From Beroe forskalii (taxonomy: Eukaryota; Ctenophora; Nuda; Beroida; Beroidae): 64,000 nucleotides of DNA. The notes beneath the pieces are model-generated. The model searched no databases and was not told where the DNA came from. It worked only from the letters and a program-made list of their open reading frames with translations. The translations under genes were made by a program, and so were the position numbers. Shown in pieces: positions 1-12,110 of this stretch (within the stretch, counting starts at the first letter, position 1; each line of letters begins with the position of its first letter). The stretch lies in NCBI GenBank assembly GCA_011033025.1, contig WFMF01000153.1:124001-188000 (forward strand). Direction: 5' to 3'.

Positions 1-1190
1 ACCAGGACCCTGGTTTTGTGTCCCTGGTTAGGTAGGAGTAGGTCCCCAGCAGTCACCCCTGGTACCAAGGTATAGCAACATCAAATGCAGTGACCATCTG
101 CCTGAATGAAACTGAAAATTGCTTTCTGGTCTATGTTTTTACTCCAGATCCAAGCATCGAGAAATTAAGCAACACATTTTAAGTGAAGAGAAGGAGAGGA
201 TGTTTGAAGTGATTGATCATTTCAGTGAAACACAAAAATTCTCAAATATGAAATCAAACCCATACACTTTGCACCGCTATTCAACTGTCAGTTTCGAGAT
301 AACATATCTCTTCTTCAGGAACTCCACAAACATTCTCAGTTAGTTAATTTAATATGTGTTGTGTTGTAAATTTAAAAGGAGAGGATGGGTGGAATGATCT
401 GGGTTATTTTGTGACCTTTTACATAGTGCATTAATAAAATTCATGAGAGTTGCATGCATCCTGATCTAATACTCCATCTTGAGAGATGCTTTCCTCCTGA
501 AATTCAGGGTTAATACATATTCAAATTGTAAAGAAAACTTTCTTCAGGGCATCAATCTGCAAGACTTTTCTTGAAATCCATACTTGAACAGCAACATGAT
601 CCCTTTAGGTGATTAAATGTTGGGAGCAGTAGGATCTAAGTGAGACACATCAAGATGAGTAGTGTTCAGGCAATTTGCTAAACACATATACCCCTGTTCT
701 TGTCACGTACACACACCTGTGTGGGCTTAGGAAGCAGGCAATAGGCATCTTCAGTCCAATACCTGCCTCAGCTTTAAATTGCAAGACCTTTTTATGAGGT
801 AGGCCCCCAGCAGCTATCCCTTTGTACCAACTCATCATTCAGTGTGATGAGTTTTTCCTGCTTATTTAAAATTCTCAAAATGGAATATCTGGTAATAAAG
901 TTAAAATTACAATCTTTGCTAACCAAAATTTTGTTTATGGAGATTTACAAGCAATTTCTTGCCTTCTGCAACCACCATTTATCTGGTTAGATTGTATGGG
1001 CTTTTTGATTTCTTCATATTGTATTGAAAGTAAAATGTAGCAAGGCTTGATTTCCTCAATAAATGAGTAGCTCATGTATAATTGCAAAACTACCATATTC
1101 TTTGATTTTTCCTTATTCCATGATGAACACATACAGATTAAATTTTTGTATAGCTTTGACTACATCATAACTAATGAAAGTTACTTACAG
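1..1190. other. No gene recognised; possible 5' part of the BCCIP locus
   Basis: No recognisable coding domain was seen. A run at about 150-260 (+), after an acceptor-like ctccag, reads as charged helical residues but matches nothing I know. The stretch at 25-80 resembles 795-835 (both contain aggtaggnccccagcag-like sequence), so the region may hold diverged copies of a dispersed repeat. The sequence ends in an acceptor-like ttacttacag at 1181-1190, just before the BCCIP reading frame, so a 5' exon could lie here. Confidence 0.4.
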
Positions 1191-2036
1191 ATGATAACAC
1201 ATAATGAAAGTTCAAGTACTTCAGATGGAGACACAAGTACATCTGATAATGAGAATCGTCCTTCACAACTTGAGGATAATGAAGAATTATCTGAAGTAAA
1301 TCAAGTTGAGTTTGAAGCTTATCCACCAGCTGATGAAGATTGGTCAGGGGTAAGGTTTTTGTTGGAAAGCCTTTTTCAAGGGATATCACATGATATTGGC
1401 TATTTTTCTCAAACTCTAATTGACAACTACAAAGTTGGTACTGTTATAAAGGGTGCAGATATTGAAGTTGGGGAGGATGATCCAGTCTTTGCTGTTGCAT
1501 CTTTGTTGCCATTGCAGTTATTCAATGACAAAAATAAGTTAGATAAGCTCATCACTTCTCTTTGCAGCAACAGTGAAGATGATAAAAGTGCTGAAAGTAT
1601 GAAAAAAGTTCTCCTAAGTTCAGATACAGCATTTCTCATCAATGCAAAGTTTTCAAATCTCCCTTTACAGATAACTGCTCAGCTCTACAAAGCTCTGAAA
1701 ATGGAATTAATTACTGAAAGAAAAGAGAATCCAGCTTATGATGTGAAAAATTTGGTCATAATTTGTAAATCATATCATATACCAGAGCAGAGGAAAAACA
1801 AGAAAGCCAAACTAGCCCATATTGAAGTCAATTACCAAAGTTCAGACTTAGAATTATTTGCTTCATGTGCTTCTCAGAAATTTTCGTGGAAAATTCAAGA
1901 TGAGACTCTTGCTCCTGTTGGCACAGTCCCATGTGACGATGCATGGCAAGGATATAGAACTGCTTTGGTTGTACCAACTGAAGTTTTCCTGAGTAGTGTA
2001 GATAAGATAATTGAAACATTAAGTAGTGAAACCTGA
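1191..2036 (+). CDS. BCCIP: BCCIP/Bcp1 family protein
   Basis: Homologue of BRCA2- and CDKN1A-interacting protein (yeast Bcp1). Known members act in nuclear export, ribosome biogenesis and genome maintenance. The reading frame opens with an acidic, Ser/Asp/Glu-rich tail (about residues 5-45), as in the family. The conserved block follows: VEFEAYPPADEDWSGV, then a helix ending LLESLF, then IDNYKVGTVIKGADIE and DDPVFAVASLLPL. It ends with a family-like C-terminus (VVPTEVFLSSVDKIIETL). The length from this ATG is 281 aa, slightly shorter than the roughly 310 aa of human BCCIP. The frame stays open upstream to 1074, but the ATG at 1191 directly follows an acceptor-like ttacttacag. So 1191 may be the start codon or the first base of a large last exon. 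The body has no intron; a retrocopy is possible, but no poly(A) tail or target duplication was evident. Confident for family, less so for the start. Confidence 0.85.
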   Translation: MITHNESSSTSDGDTSTSDNENRPSQLEDNEELSEVNQVEFEAYPPADEDWSGVRFLLESLFQGISHDIGYFSQTLIDNYKVGTVIKGADIEVGEDDPVFAVASLLPLQLFNDKNKLDKLITSLCSNSEDDKSAESMKKVLLSSDTAFLINAKFSNLPLQITAQLYKALKMELITERKENPAYDVKNLVIICKSYHIPEQRKNKKAKLAHIEVNYQSSDLELFASCASQKFSWKIQDETLAPVGTVPCDDAWQGYRTALVVPTEVFLSSVDKIIETLSSET

Positions 2037-2190
2037 AATATTAACAGATATAGTATATTAATGTTGACTAGGTCTCTATTTGATATTTATTTAGGCTTTC
2101 ATGTACATGGAACTTGGAAGCATATGTTTGACCACAGTGCACTATAACCTTTTATACATTTCCAGGTCTGTCATTATGTATATTGATTTT

Positions 2191-3664
2191 TAATAAGAAA
2201 CTTATTGGAAACCTAGGCTACAAGTTTCTTATTTTTTCACGATTTTGAGCCTAAAAGTTTCTTAATCGGTTTCTTAATTCTACATACCGACATACCGTAC
2301 AGCAAAATGTTTACCAAATTTCCAATATAGGAACCTGAATAAAAAAAAAACAAAAAATTTGAATAAAACAAAAATTGAAATTTTATGCCATTTAACAAAA
2401 ACATTGAATAATTTAATATCAGAGTGAATATGGGATGGAATAATTAATTAATTGTTGCCTTAAGGTGGTTAATATGGTTTTTCTGGGCAAGGTTTATAGA
2501 CTATTATGTATAATGGTCAACAATTATCCCATAGTGTAATCTTACATGTAGCCAATTATTACAAAGTCTGGGGCATAGGAATCACACTTGCTGGGGCTAT
2601 TGTGTGAACCGAAACAGAGAATGTAAGACTAAGTCAAGCCAATAGTTATATGTTAAGCAAGGTGAGGAGTTGATTCTAAGTGGCTACTGTGTAAGATTCA
2701 CTAGGATGGACAGTTTTGAGGTGTTGGATAGGGTAGATAAAGTAAATTTTAACTAGAGACTTAAATGAAAATATTTATAAGAACTTTATTGAATCATAAT
2801 TCACACGCATATTTACTTTCAAGCATTTAATTATATATAAACATACGAAATTATACTATATACCTTTCAAACTTACACAACAATACCTTTAGTACCAAAA
2901 CTATCACCTGGACAAGGACACCACCTGGACCTGAATTTGGGATAATGTGGTCGTCATTAGTATCTAGACGAAGTGGTTACTAGGGTAGTTGCATGTGAAT
3001 TCTGCAATAATTGAATAAGGTTTAGAAATAAGGTTTCGAAATAAGGTTTCGAAATAAGGTTTAAAATCTACTTTGTAGACTGTAGTTGAGGATTAAAATC
3101 GAACCTTTTGATATTTTTAGGTAAATTATACACTTTTAAGCATGTACCTACCTACCTATCTTAAAAGATTTGTGCAACTGTAAACAATGTTCAGGGATCT
3201 TCATCAAATGTTCTTCCAAAAAGTTCATGAATTTTAAAATTTAGATAATATCTAAATCCTATAAAGATTTACCTAGCCGAGCTTAATGCTTGGAACTTTT
3301 GGAGATATATATGGAACTGTAATAGTGTCCTGTCTCAACAACAATTTCTAAATTTCTGTTTTGTGCTTGGTAATAAAAGTCCAATGGAAGTACTTTATTA
3401 CCTAGTTTCGAAATGTTCACAATCAAAAAGTGGGGGTCTGGGGGCGCAGCCCCCAGAAGGCAGACGTTTCATGTTAAAAGAATTTCAGTTGCAATAGGAT
3501 TTTATACACAAATTTCAAAATTCTAGGCTAGAAGTTTCTTAATTTCTTAATTGTAAATCGTTTAAGTTTCTTAATTTTTCCGAAATTCTAGGCTAAGTTT
3601 CTTAAATTTTCGGAAATCCTAGGCTAAGTTTCTTATAGACAGTTTCTTATTAAAAAAAACTGAG
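2191..3664. mobile_element. Non-autonomous element with short terminal inverted repeats
   Basis: The ends are inverted: TAATAAGAAAC at 2191-2201 and GTTTCTTATTA at 3642-3652. A 14-bp direct repeat, TGTATATTGATTTT, flanks it at 2177-2190 and 3665-3678 and looks like a target-site duplication. Subterminal copies of CCTAGGCTAnAGTTTCTTA occur at both ends (2211-2260 and about 3520-3640). The interior is AT-rich and has no reading frame. It also holds a GC-rich hairpin at 3432-3460 that belongs to a separate dispersed family. The superfamily is not identified. Confidence 0.6.
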
Positions 3665-3700
3665 TGTATATTGATTTTGAATAGCAACCACCCATACATT

Positions 3701-4427
3701 CTGCCGCTTTTTCAAAACAGGGGGTAACTCCAAAAAATCGAAAATCACAAATTTGGTATCATCGTGATCAGCTCACTGAGCTGCACAAGATAAAATAATT
3801 CTCGTATCGTAATTTTACTGTTTCAGTTTCACTTTAGGGGGTAATTCCACCTATCTGGGAGATTTTTCTGCATTTTCTACACCAATTGTCTCAGAAAATG
3901 AAGTAACTCCACAGTTACCCCCTTTTTCTGAGAGAAATGGAGTTACCCCCTGATCAGATTTCATTATTTTGGGGATGATGGTACAGTTACCTCCTTTCTT
4001 GAGCTAACATGACAACAAATATTCATCATACTGGGGGTAAATCCAAAAATAAACACACAAACCATTTCACATCCTATTTAAGTTTAATTGAAAAATGTGG
4101 ATTTACCCCCAGATATCTAGATCTTCAGTCACTTTTCTCTCAAGAAAGGAGGTAAGTGTATGCTTTTCTCAGAATAGAGGGTAAGTCCAAGGTGCAAATT
4201 AAAATTTAGCAGAAATTCCTACGAAAATTCATTTTTAATGATATTTGTGTTCATCTTATCAAGTTGAAATTGGTACTAAAATTTAAGTCTAAGTTTCAGC
4301 TAGCATTATTCCTAAAATTAAAGAAAATTTGGTGGAATTAAAAGTTCTTAAATATTACAAACACAAAAGTTGTAATATCTCAAAAACATGTCGATGGCAC
4401 TTACCCCCTCTTTTGAAAAAGCGGCAG
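3701..4427. mobile_element. 727-bp foldback element with GGGGGTAA motifs
   Basis: The termini are inverted: CTGCCGCTTTTTCAAAACAG at 3701-3720 continues into GGGGGTAA, and the right end mirrors it at 4401-4427. The interior repeats GGGGGTAA(C/T)TCCA and its complement TTACCCCC about ten times (for example at 3836, 3915, 3940, 4034, 4103, 4402). It has no coding capacity. It lies about 20 bp beyond the flanking duplication of the preceding element. Confidence 0.65.
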
Positions 4428-6538
<2,111 letters not shown>

Positions 6539-7474
6539 GTAAGTTACGAAACAAGTTCTTTTTAACGCAAAATCAACAAACCACACGCCTCCGCATACGC
6601 GAGAGGTGGTGGCAGCTCTCCATTGCAAAGAGCTCTGCTGGGACCCATCTGGATGCAAAAAAAAGAGTTATTCAACGTAATTCATTCAATAATCATGATA
6701 GTCATTTGTGATAGTTAAGCGAAAGGTTTAAAGACTAAAGTGAAAGTTTTAAATTGAATACCCAATGAAACAAAAGAATGCATAGCAGGGAACAATTCAA
6801 CTCAGTATTATAGACCACTTGCCAGTCTCCACGCTCAATACAATATGACACTGGTCCCTCGGCCCTTTGCCATAGGTTGCATCATAAGTCAAATTTGATT
6901 GTATAAAGTACCTAGTTTTGTAAGATTTAAAAATTCTAGCATGAAAGAAATAAAACCCGGGAAATTCAAGCCAACTTTATAAAAGTGGACTGAAGTAAGC
7001 GCGAAATCTTGATAAGGTTGCAATATTATCTGCCCCCGACCCTTGAAAACGAACACAGCCCTTTCTTCGAAGCGAGAATCAGCTTTGGTTTTGCTCCAGA
7101 GTCCAGGTGACCAACCTCTGTTGACTGTCCCCCCATCCTTCCAGTGTCTGTTGAACTTCATCCTCATTCAATTAGAAGATTTTAGTTGGTCCCTTTAATA
7201 ACGTAGTGTATTTTTATGTTTTTCTCATATATTTTTACTCATTTTCATCTCCATCCTATTTATTCATACAGTACAGAGTTGCTGTAATATGATTAACCAT
7301 GTCTTTAGAGCTATAAAGTGTCAGCTGTAAACCACCCACTAATATGACTCAATCATTGGTTGTGCTCACTCCACCGCAGACCTCTTTAAACATAGTAACC
7401 CATGTGACGTCACCAAGCACTGCGGCGCACTACAAAAGTTGGTGTAACCGGTGGATTACTAATGCGTTGATATA
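6539..7474. other. No gene recognised
   Basis: Open frames of 60-90 codons exist on both strands but show no conserved motif. The continuation of the exon-3 frame after 6538 does not resemble Hsp110. Confidence 0.45.
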
Positions 7475-8909
7475 TTATTTCTCTACAAATTGACAGACCA
7501 AATCCACGCACTCCGGCACCACCCTAGAAAGGTAGCTGGTAACTGGGAATAGCGACTCCACAAAACCCACATGGCCCCCACCAGCGGTACTCCACAGCAC
7601 GACACACGGGTTATTGTGGATCAGGTCCAGGTTGAAGTCCGGGAAGGGAGACAGGAAGTCATCCCGGGAGTTTATCCAGATCAGGGGCTTACAAACATCC
7701 GGAATCTTGTGTGCAGGAGATGCTTTCAAGTAGTATTCTGCAGCCCCACTCCATCCGTAAATCCTGGAAAAAACGTACTCTTCAAGTTCCCATAACGTCT
7801 TCAAACTATACATCTCCCTGCTATTAATACGACACTCACTGAACCATTCCTCTTTTAGATCCCTCTCAGCCTCATTGGAGTACCTACAGAGTTTGGCGAC
7901 ATAGTTTCTTATCTGTTTTCTATAGAAAAGATGGTAATAAATCCCACTCGAGACGTTGTTGTTCCCTTTTTTGTATTCCCACACGCAAGAGTGGACTACT
8001 CCTCCGACCACCTTGGGATTGTCAGCAGCGTGAGATGTAGCCAGGTAGTCGATGACACACTGTCCTCCCATACATACTCCTACTAGCAGCACCTGGGGAA
8101 AGATGATGTTATAATACCCCTACTAGCATCACCTTTTGAGAGATGATTTTTTAATACCCCTATATTTACTTATTTAGTCTTCAATTGGAGGCCCTCTTAT
8201 AAACATATTTCAAAGTTGTCTTGGTGCTTACTCTCAGTGCACCCCAAATGTCTATCAATATAAAAGACTATTGAGTAACTAGATAAATTGAATGTGCTTT
8301 AAAAATATTATAATATTATATAATTGAATTCACCTTCCTCCCCGGATACCGTCTCATCAGCTCCTCCACTGAGGCTCTGATGTCATTGAACCCCTCACAA
8401 GGGTGACAGAGCTGCTTAGTCATCAAGGGGATGGAACAGGAGCCTCGGTAGTTCATGACATGGATCGTTGGGTATCCTGCCTGGATCAGATCGTGTGCCA
8501 TGTTGAGTATGTTCGGGGTGTGAGTGCTTGATCCAACCCCGGGTGTCAACAGAACCACGTACTCTGATCTCAGCTCTGATCTCAGCTCTGATCTCACATA
8601 CTCTCTTGATTGGTTCTCCTGATGGTTTTCTAGGGTGCTGTCAGTGATTTGATCGAATGCTATGACTCCTTTGTCTGGGAGGGTTAGGGTATCCTTGTAA
8701 ATCCTCACAGGAGGAGTTTTCTCAAACTTAGCTCTGATGTAGAACTGGAGTGCTGGGTTCAGGCAAAGTAGTGGAGGGCAGTAGCGCTCGTGAACCACTT
8801 TTCCCCTGAAGTAATTGGTATTTATAAGTGTCGAAAGAATCTCATTTCGTATAACTTGCATCATCTTAGTCATACCTACAAATGAATGGAACAAGATGGT
8901 TCTATTCAT
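7475..8909 (-). CDS. ABHD1/3-like alpha/beta hydrolase with Cys nucleophile
   Basis: Two exons on the minus strand: 8909-8334 (192 codons, ATG at 8909) and 8092-7475 (stop at 7475-7477). The 241-bp intron has GTGAAT...CCCCAG borders. The 397-aa product matches the usual 400-aa length of ABHD1/ABHD3/yeast Eht1-type hydrolases or acyltransferases, which act on phospholipids or medium-chain acyl groups at membranes. The lid-proximal block VVLLTPGVGSSTHTPNI, then VMNYRGSCSIPL, is typical. The nucleophile elbow after the intron reads LLVGVCMGGQCVIDYLA: the family's Gly-x-Ser-x-Gly serine is Cys (TGT at 8074-8072). Asp (INSRDDFLSPF) and His (GGGHVGFVE) of the triad are kept. Residues about 110-125 carry a small in-frame repeat (RSELRSELRSE). 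The N-terminus may hold a weak hydrophobic segment. Family assignment is firm; enzymatic activity is uncertain. Confidence 0.85.
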
Positions 8910-10100
8910 CGTGGCTAAAGAATTGTAGTTTTTTTAAACTACAATTATTTTAAAAAAATCTTTTTTAAAAATTTTTTACGTATTTAAAAAAAAATACTAT
9001 TACTAAAATACGTGGCAGTTATATTACTGCGTTACTAGTTCAATGGTTGGCTGATAGGACATCAATTTTTTATAAGTTTTATCCAGGAGTCCAACGTTGT
9101 TATCAAGTGTTAAGTAATACATTAATTGGAACTTAAGATACCTTTCTAAGATAAACTTTTTGAGATGTCCAGAGCCGAAAAGTTCAGGTTTCTGCCACTT
9201 TTTGATGAAAATTGAAAGCATTAGTCCATAAGAAATGATCGAAAACGGTTCTGTCCTCAAATCTGACATTATAAAAGTACCAACAATTTATTATCAATAA
9301 TGGTGATGATTGTTGACAACAAATCGTCAATGAATCGCCTTTGGCGACAAGAAATTCATTTTTGACGTCGTTGTCGACAATGGCTATGGCGATAACAAAT
9401 CTTTGTCGACAATGGCGTAAATTAATTCTTTTTCGACAACTGGTCGCCATCGATTATAAGTCAATATCTTAAAGGGTCACGATTATATTGTAGAAAACGA
9501 ACAAAATGTCACAATTGTCGACACTGTAAAGTGTCGACAATTAAATTTTCCAAATCACTATGAATCAAAAGCAGTCGTCTGCTTTTCAAAGACTTGAGAC
9601 TGCCACACAGCTGCCAATTTTCCCTCCTTTTGCCCTCCCTCGCAGAGCATGCACTGCTTTCGCAGATCAAATCCAGAAAAGTACCTAATTTGAACGATTT
9701 TGTTGCAAAAAGTGGCTTCAAAAGGCAAAAAGGGTATATATAATATTCAAAAAGGTGCTTATATCATACCCGAAAAATTGGGGTTTTTAAAATATGTTCC
9801 TAGATTGCACTCGAATAAATTGAGACTTCTAATTACCGAAAAGGTACCAATAAGGTACCAACAATGTCTCTATGTTACTTAAAATTACAAAAATGTACCT
9901 TTATTAATTGCCCTTTAATGCGAGGGTAAATTTTTGGACTTGAAATCATGCCCTGCATTGGGCTTTTCAAGATTTTGCAGCTATGGACTACCTTAGGAAA
10001 TAACACAGTTTGCTTTCATTGCTGATTAGATGATACGGGTGCAAAAAGGAAACTGCAGTAATACGTGTCTGTGCCCGTTATCGGAGTCATTCGAATATAT
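8910..10100. other. Intergenic; TCGACAAT-rich repeats
   Basis: No gene seen. At 9300-9540 the motif (G)TCGACAAT and its variants recur at least six times on both strands, suggesting a short decayed repeat cluster. The remainder is AT-rich and unassigned. Confidence 0.4.
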
Positions 10101-10219
10101 ACGAGTTCTTTAAACGGTGTTGAATAGGACATTATTCCTTATTAATAATTAAACAGCATTCTAATGCTGTTTGATTAATAAGAAACAATATCCTATTCAA
10201 CTCAGTTTAAAAAACTCGT
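10101..10219. repeat. Foldback repeat with about 58-bp arms
   Basis: ACGAGTTnTTTAAAC at 10101 pairs with its complement ending at 10219. The arms continue through TTGAATAGGA...TTATTAAT to the centre AGCATT-CTAATGCT near 10155-10165, with a few mismatches. It is a hairpin-forming element without coding capacity. Confidence 0.7.
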
Positions 10220-10539
10220 TACCAACTATATTATTAATTAACTTCTATGAATGAATAAATAAATTTCAACATTTATTACACGCTTAGACATCGTCAAGTA
10301 AATACAATTATACCCCTCCCAAGCTTGTTTTAGCGACCGTGTAAGTTTGGTTATACGGTCTCCACTAAATTACAGTGCAAAAAAGGTTAAAATGAAATTT
10401 GATTTTATGAAGGAGCACTCAAAAATCTACTTAAGCGTTGAATCCGTACGAGGGTCGTCAGACCCGAGTAGGAAGAAATACTGTTGCTTGGTCAGATAAT
10501 AATAGGCCCCAGCTGTTTCCGGTCGGGGTATAATCCGGT

Positions 10540-10680
10540 TCCATGATCTCAGCTGTGACCGTATACCTTCGATAATGAACTCGGCACGCCTCGTCCATTA
10601 TCCAACTTACACAGTCTCGGCTGTCGCCTCGACCATGTAAGTTGCGGTATACGGTCACCACTTCGACATGTAACCGCTTA
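10540..10680 (-). repeat. Dispersed repeat, copy 1 (see 43381-43522)
   Basis: The complement of this stretch matches 43381-43522 with high identity: the two copies share AAGCGGTTACATGTC, GACCATGTAAGTTGC (in this orientation) and CGAGGCGTGCCGAGTTCATT. They are in opposite orientation 33 kb apart. Part is palindromic (GTAAGTT / AACTTAC around 10608-10645). The class is unknown. Confidence 0.7.
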
Positions 10681-11014
10681 ATACATATCAGGAGAGGGAA
10701 ATATTTTAGCCATCTAAGGGGGCCGGGGGTCTGAGGTCGATTTCCCGTTTTTGTTGTTTTTTTTGATGGAGCTGAACGCCAGCTACCAGTAGGTTTTAAC
10801 CTCATCAAAAAATATTGTTCCTAGCCAAAGTTATGAATTTTTCAAATCTCGATTTTGCCTGTAAAATTACAGTGCGCACGCAAACTTCCGACGCGATTTG
10901 CCGAAAATCAACTTTAAAATCTATCTCCTCGTACAGTTTTTATGTTTTCGTACAGTATTTATGTTCTAGGGCATGAAACAAAACTTTTGATCGGTCAGAA
11001 TTTTTATTTAGGCC

Positions 11015-12014
11015 TCAGAAGTGAATGAAATAGTCATTATCAAGTCTTACGCTCATTCTCTTTGTATCTCTCAAAGAGATGAGGTCACTCAAATACTTGG
11101 GAGCAAGGTTATTGATGCACTTGAAGACCAAAAGGGCAGTCTTGAATTGAATTCTATACAAAACAGGTGAAAAGTGAAGTTCTTTTAAGTAGGGGCTAAT
11201 TGATGTCCATTTATTTTTACCATTCAGCTTGAAAATAGATCTTACAGCATTATTTTGGATCTTCTGAAGTTTTGTTAAAGTATTTTTCAGTGACAACTGA
11301 ATATGATGAGTTACAATAGCCTATAACAGATAAAATATTTGAATGGACAAGTTGCACTTCGAGGTCGTGAGTAAGTCTTGAGCCAATTCGTTTTAAATTT
11401 CTAAGATTCAAATAGCAAATTTGAGAGATATGGTTTATTAGATCCTCCATGGAGAGTCTATGGTCAAAGTAGAATCCCAGCTTTTTAGTAGCAAGAACAG
11501 GACTGACTGAAAGTTCAGATGCAGTCTCACTGATATCAAGTGTCTGTATTGGGCTGGCATAGTTACCAATATCAATGAATTCAGTTTTTTCATCATTAAG
11601 CTTCAGAAAATTATTAGTCATCCAGCATTTTATTTCACAGAAACGATTCCTTATGACTTCTAGATTGGGTTTATCACTATGAACATCAAATGAGAAGTAT
11701 ATTTGAGTATCATCTGCATAGAGATGAACAGAAAGACCATGTTTATATATATGTTTATATATATATATATTGATTTCATCGATATCTTTCAAGTTTTGTA
11801 TAGAGAATGAATAGAAGTGGACCCAAAATTGAACCTTGAGGTACCCCAATTTCCAACATGTGTTCAGATGAAGTAGCATTCTTAACATTGACCTTGAACT
11901 TTTTACCAGAGAGATATGATTTGAATTTTGAACCATTGCAGTGCTTTTCCATTGATCAAACAGCGCAATTGAAGTTAACAAATAATGATTTAGCAAATAT
12001 GATCGGCAAAGCAA
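11015..12014 (-). pseudogene. CR1/L2-like LINE reverse transcriptase fragment
   Basis: The minus strand encodes the back half of a non-LTR retrotransposon reverse transcriptase. An INGKALQWF-like block is followed by GVPQGSILGPLLF (RT block 4, near 11790-11845). Then come LYADDTQIYF (catalytic YADD, near 11715), LNDEKTEF and KLGFYFDHRLSM, and finally TKLQKIQNNAVR near 11265. These parts lie in different frames, with shifts near 11930, 11790 and 11310, so the copy is dead. The upstream endonuclease and the C-terminal WN block are missing. The copy lies just before the first visible FBXL13 exon, in opposite orientation. Confidence 0.85.
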
Positions 12015-12110
12015 AACATGATTGGAAATGCTGGTATGACTGTATGTTTAATTGCGTCTTCTTACAGGCAATTATATAATTACACGCGAGTGTCTAAGTG
12101 CATAATTGAG

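Noticed and set aside
6539-6711. Continuation of the Hsp110 exon-3 frame
   Set aside because: A good donor lies at 6539 and the downstream residues do not match the family.
10458-10808. 116-codon minus-strand frame
   Set aside because: It overlaps a dispersed repeat and shows no domain.
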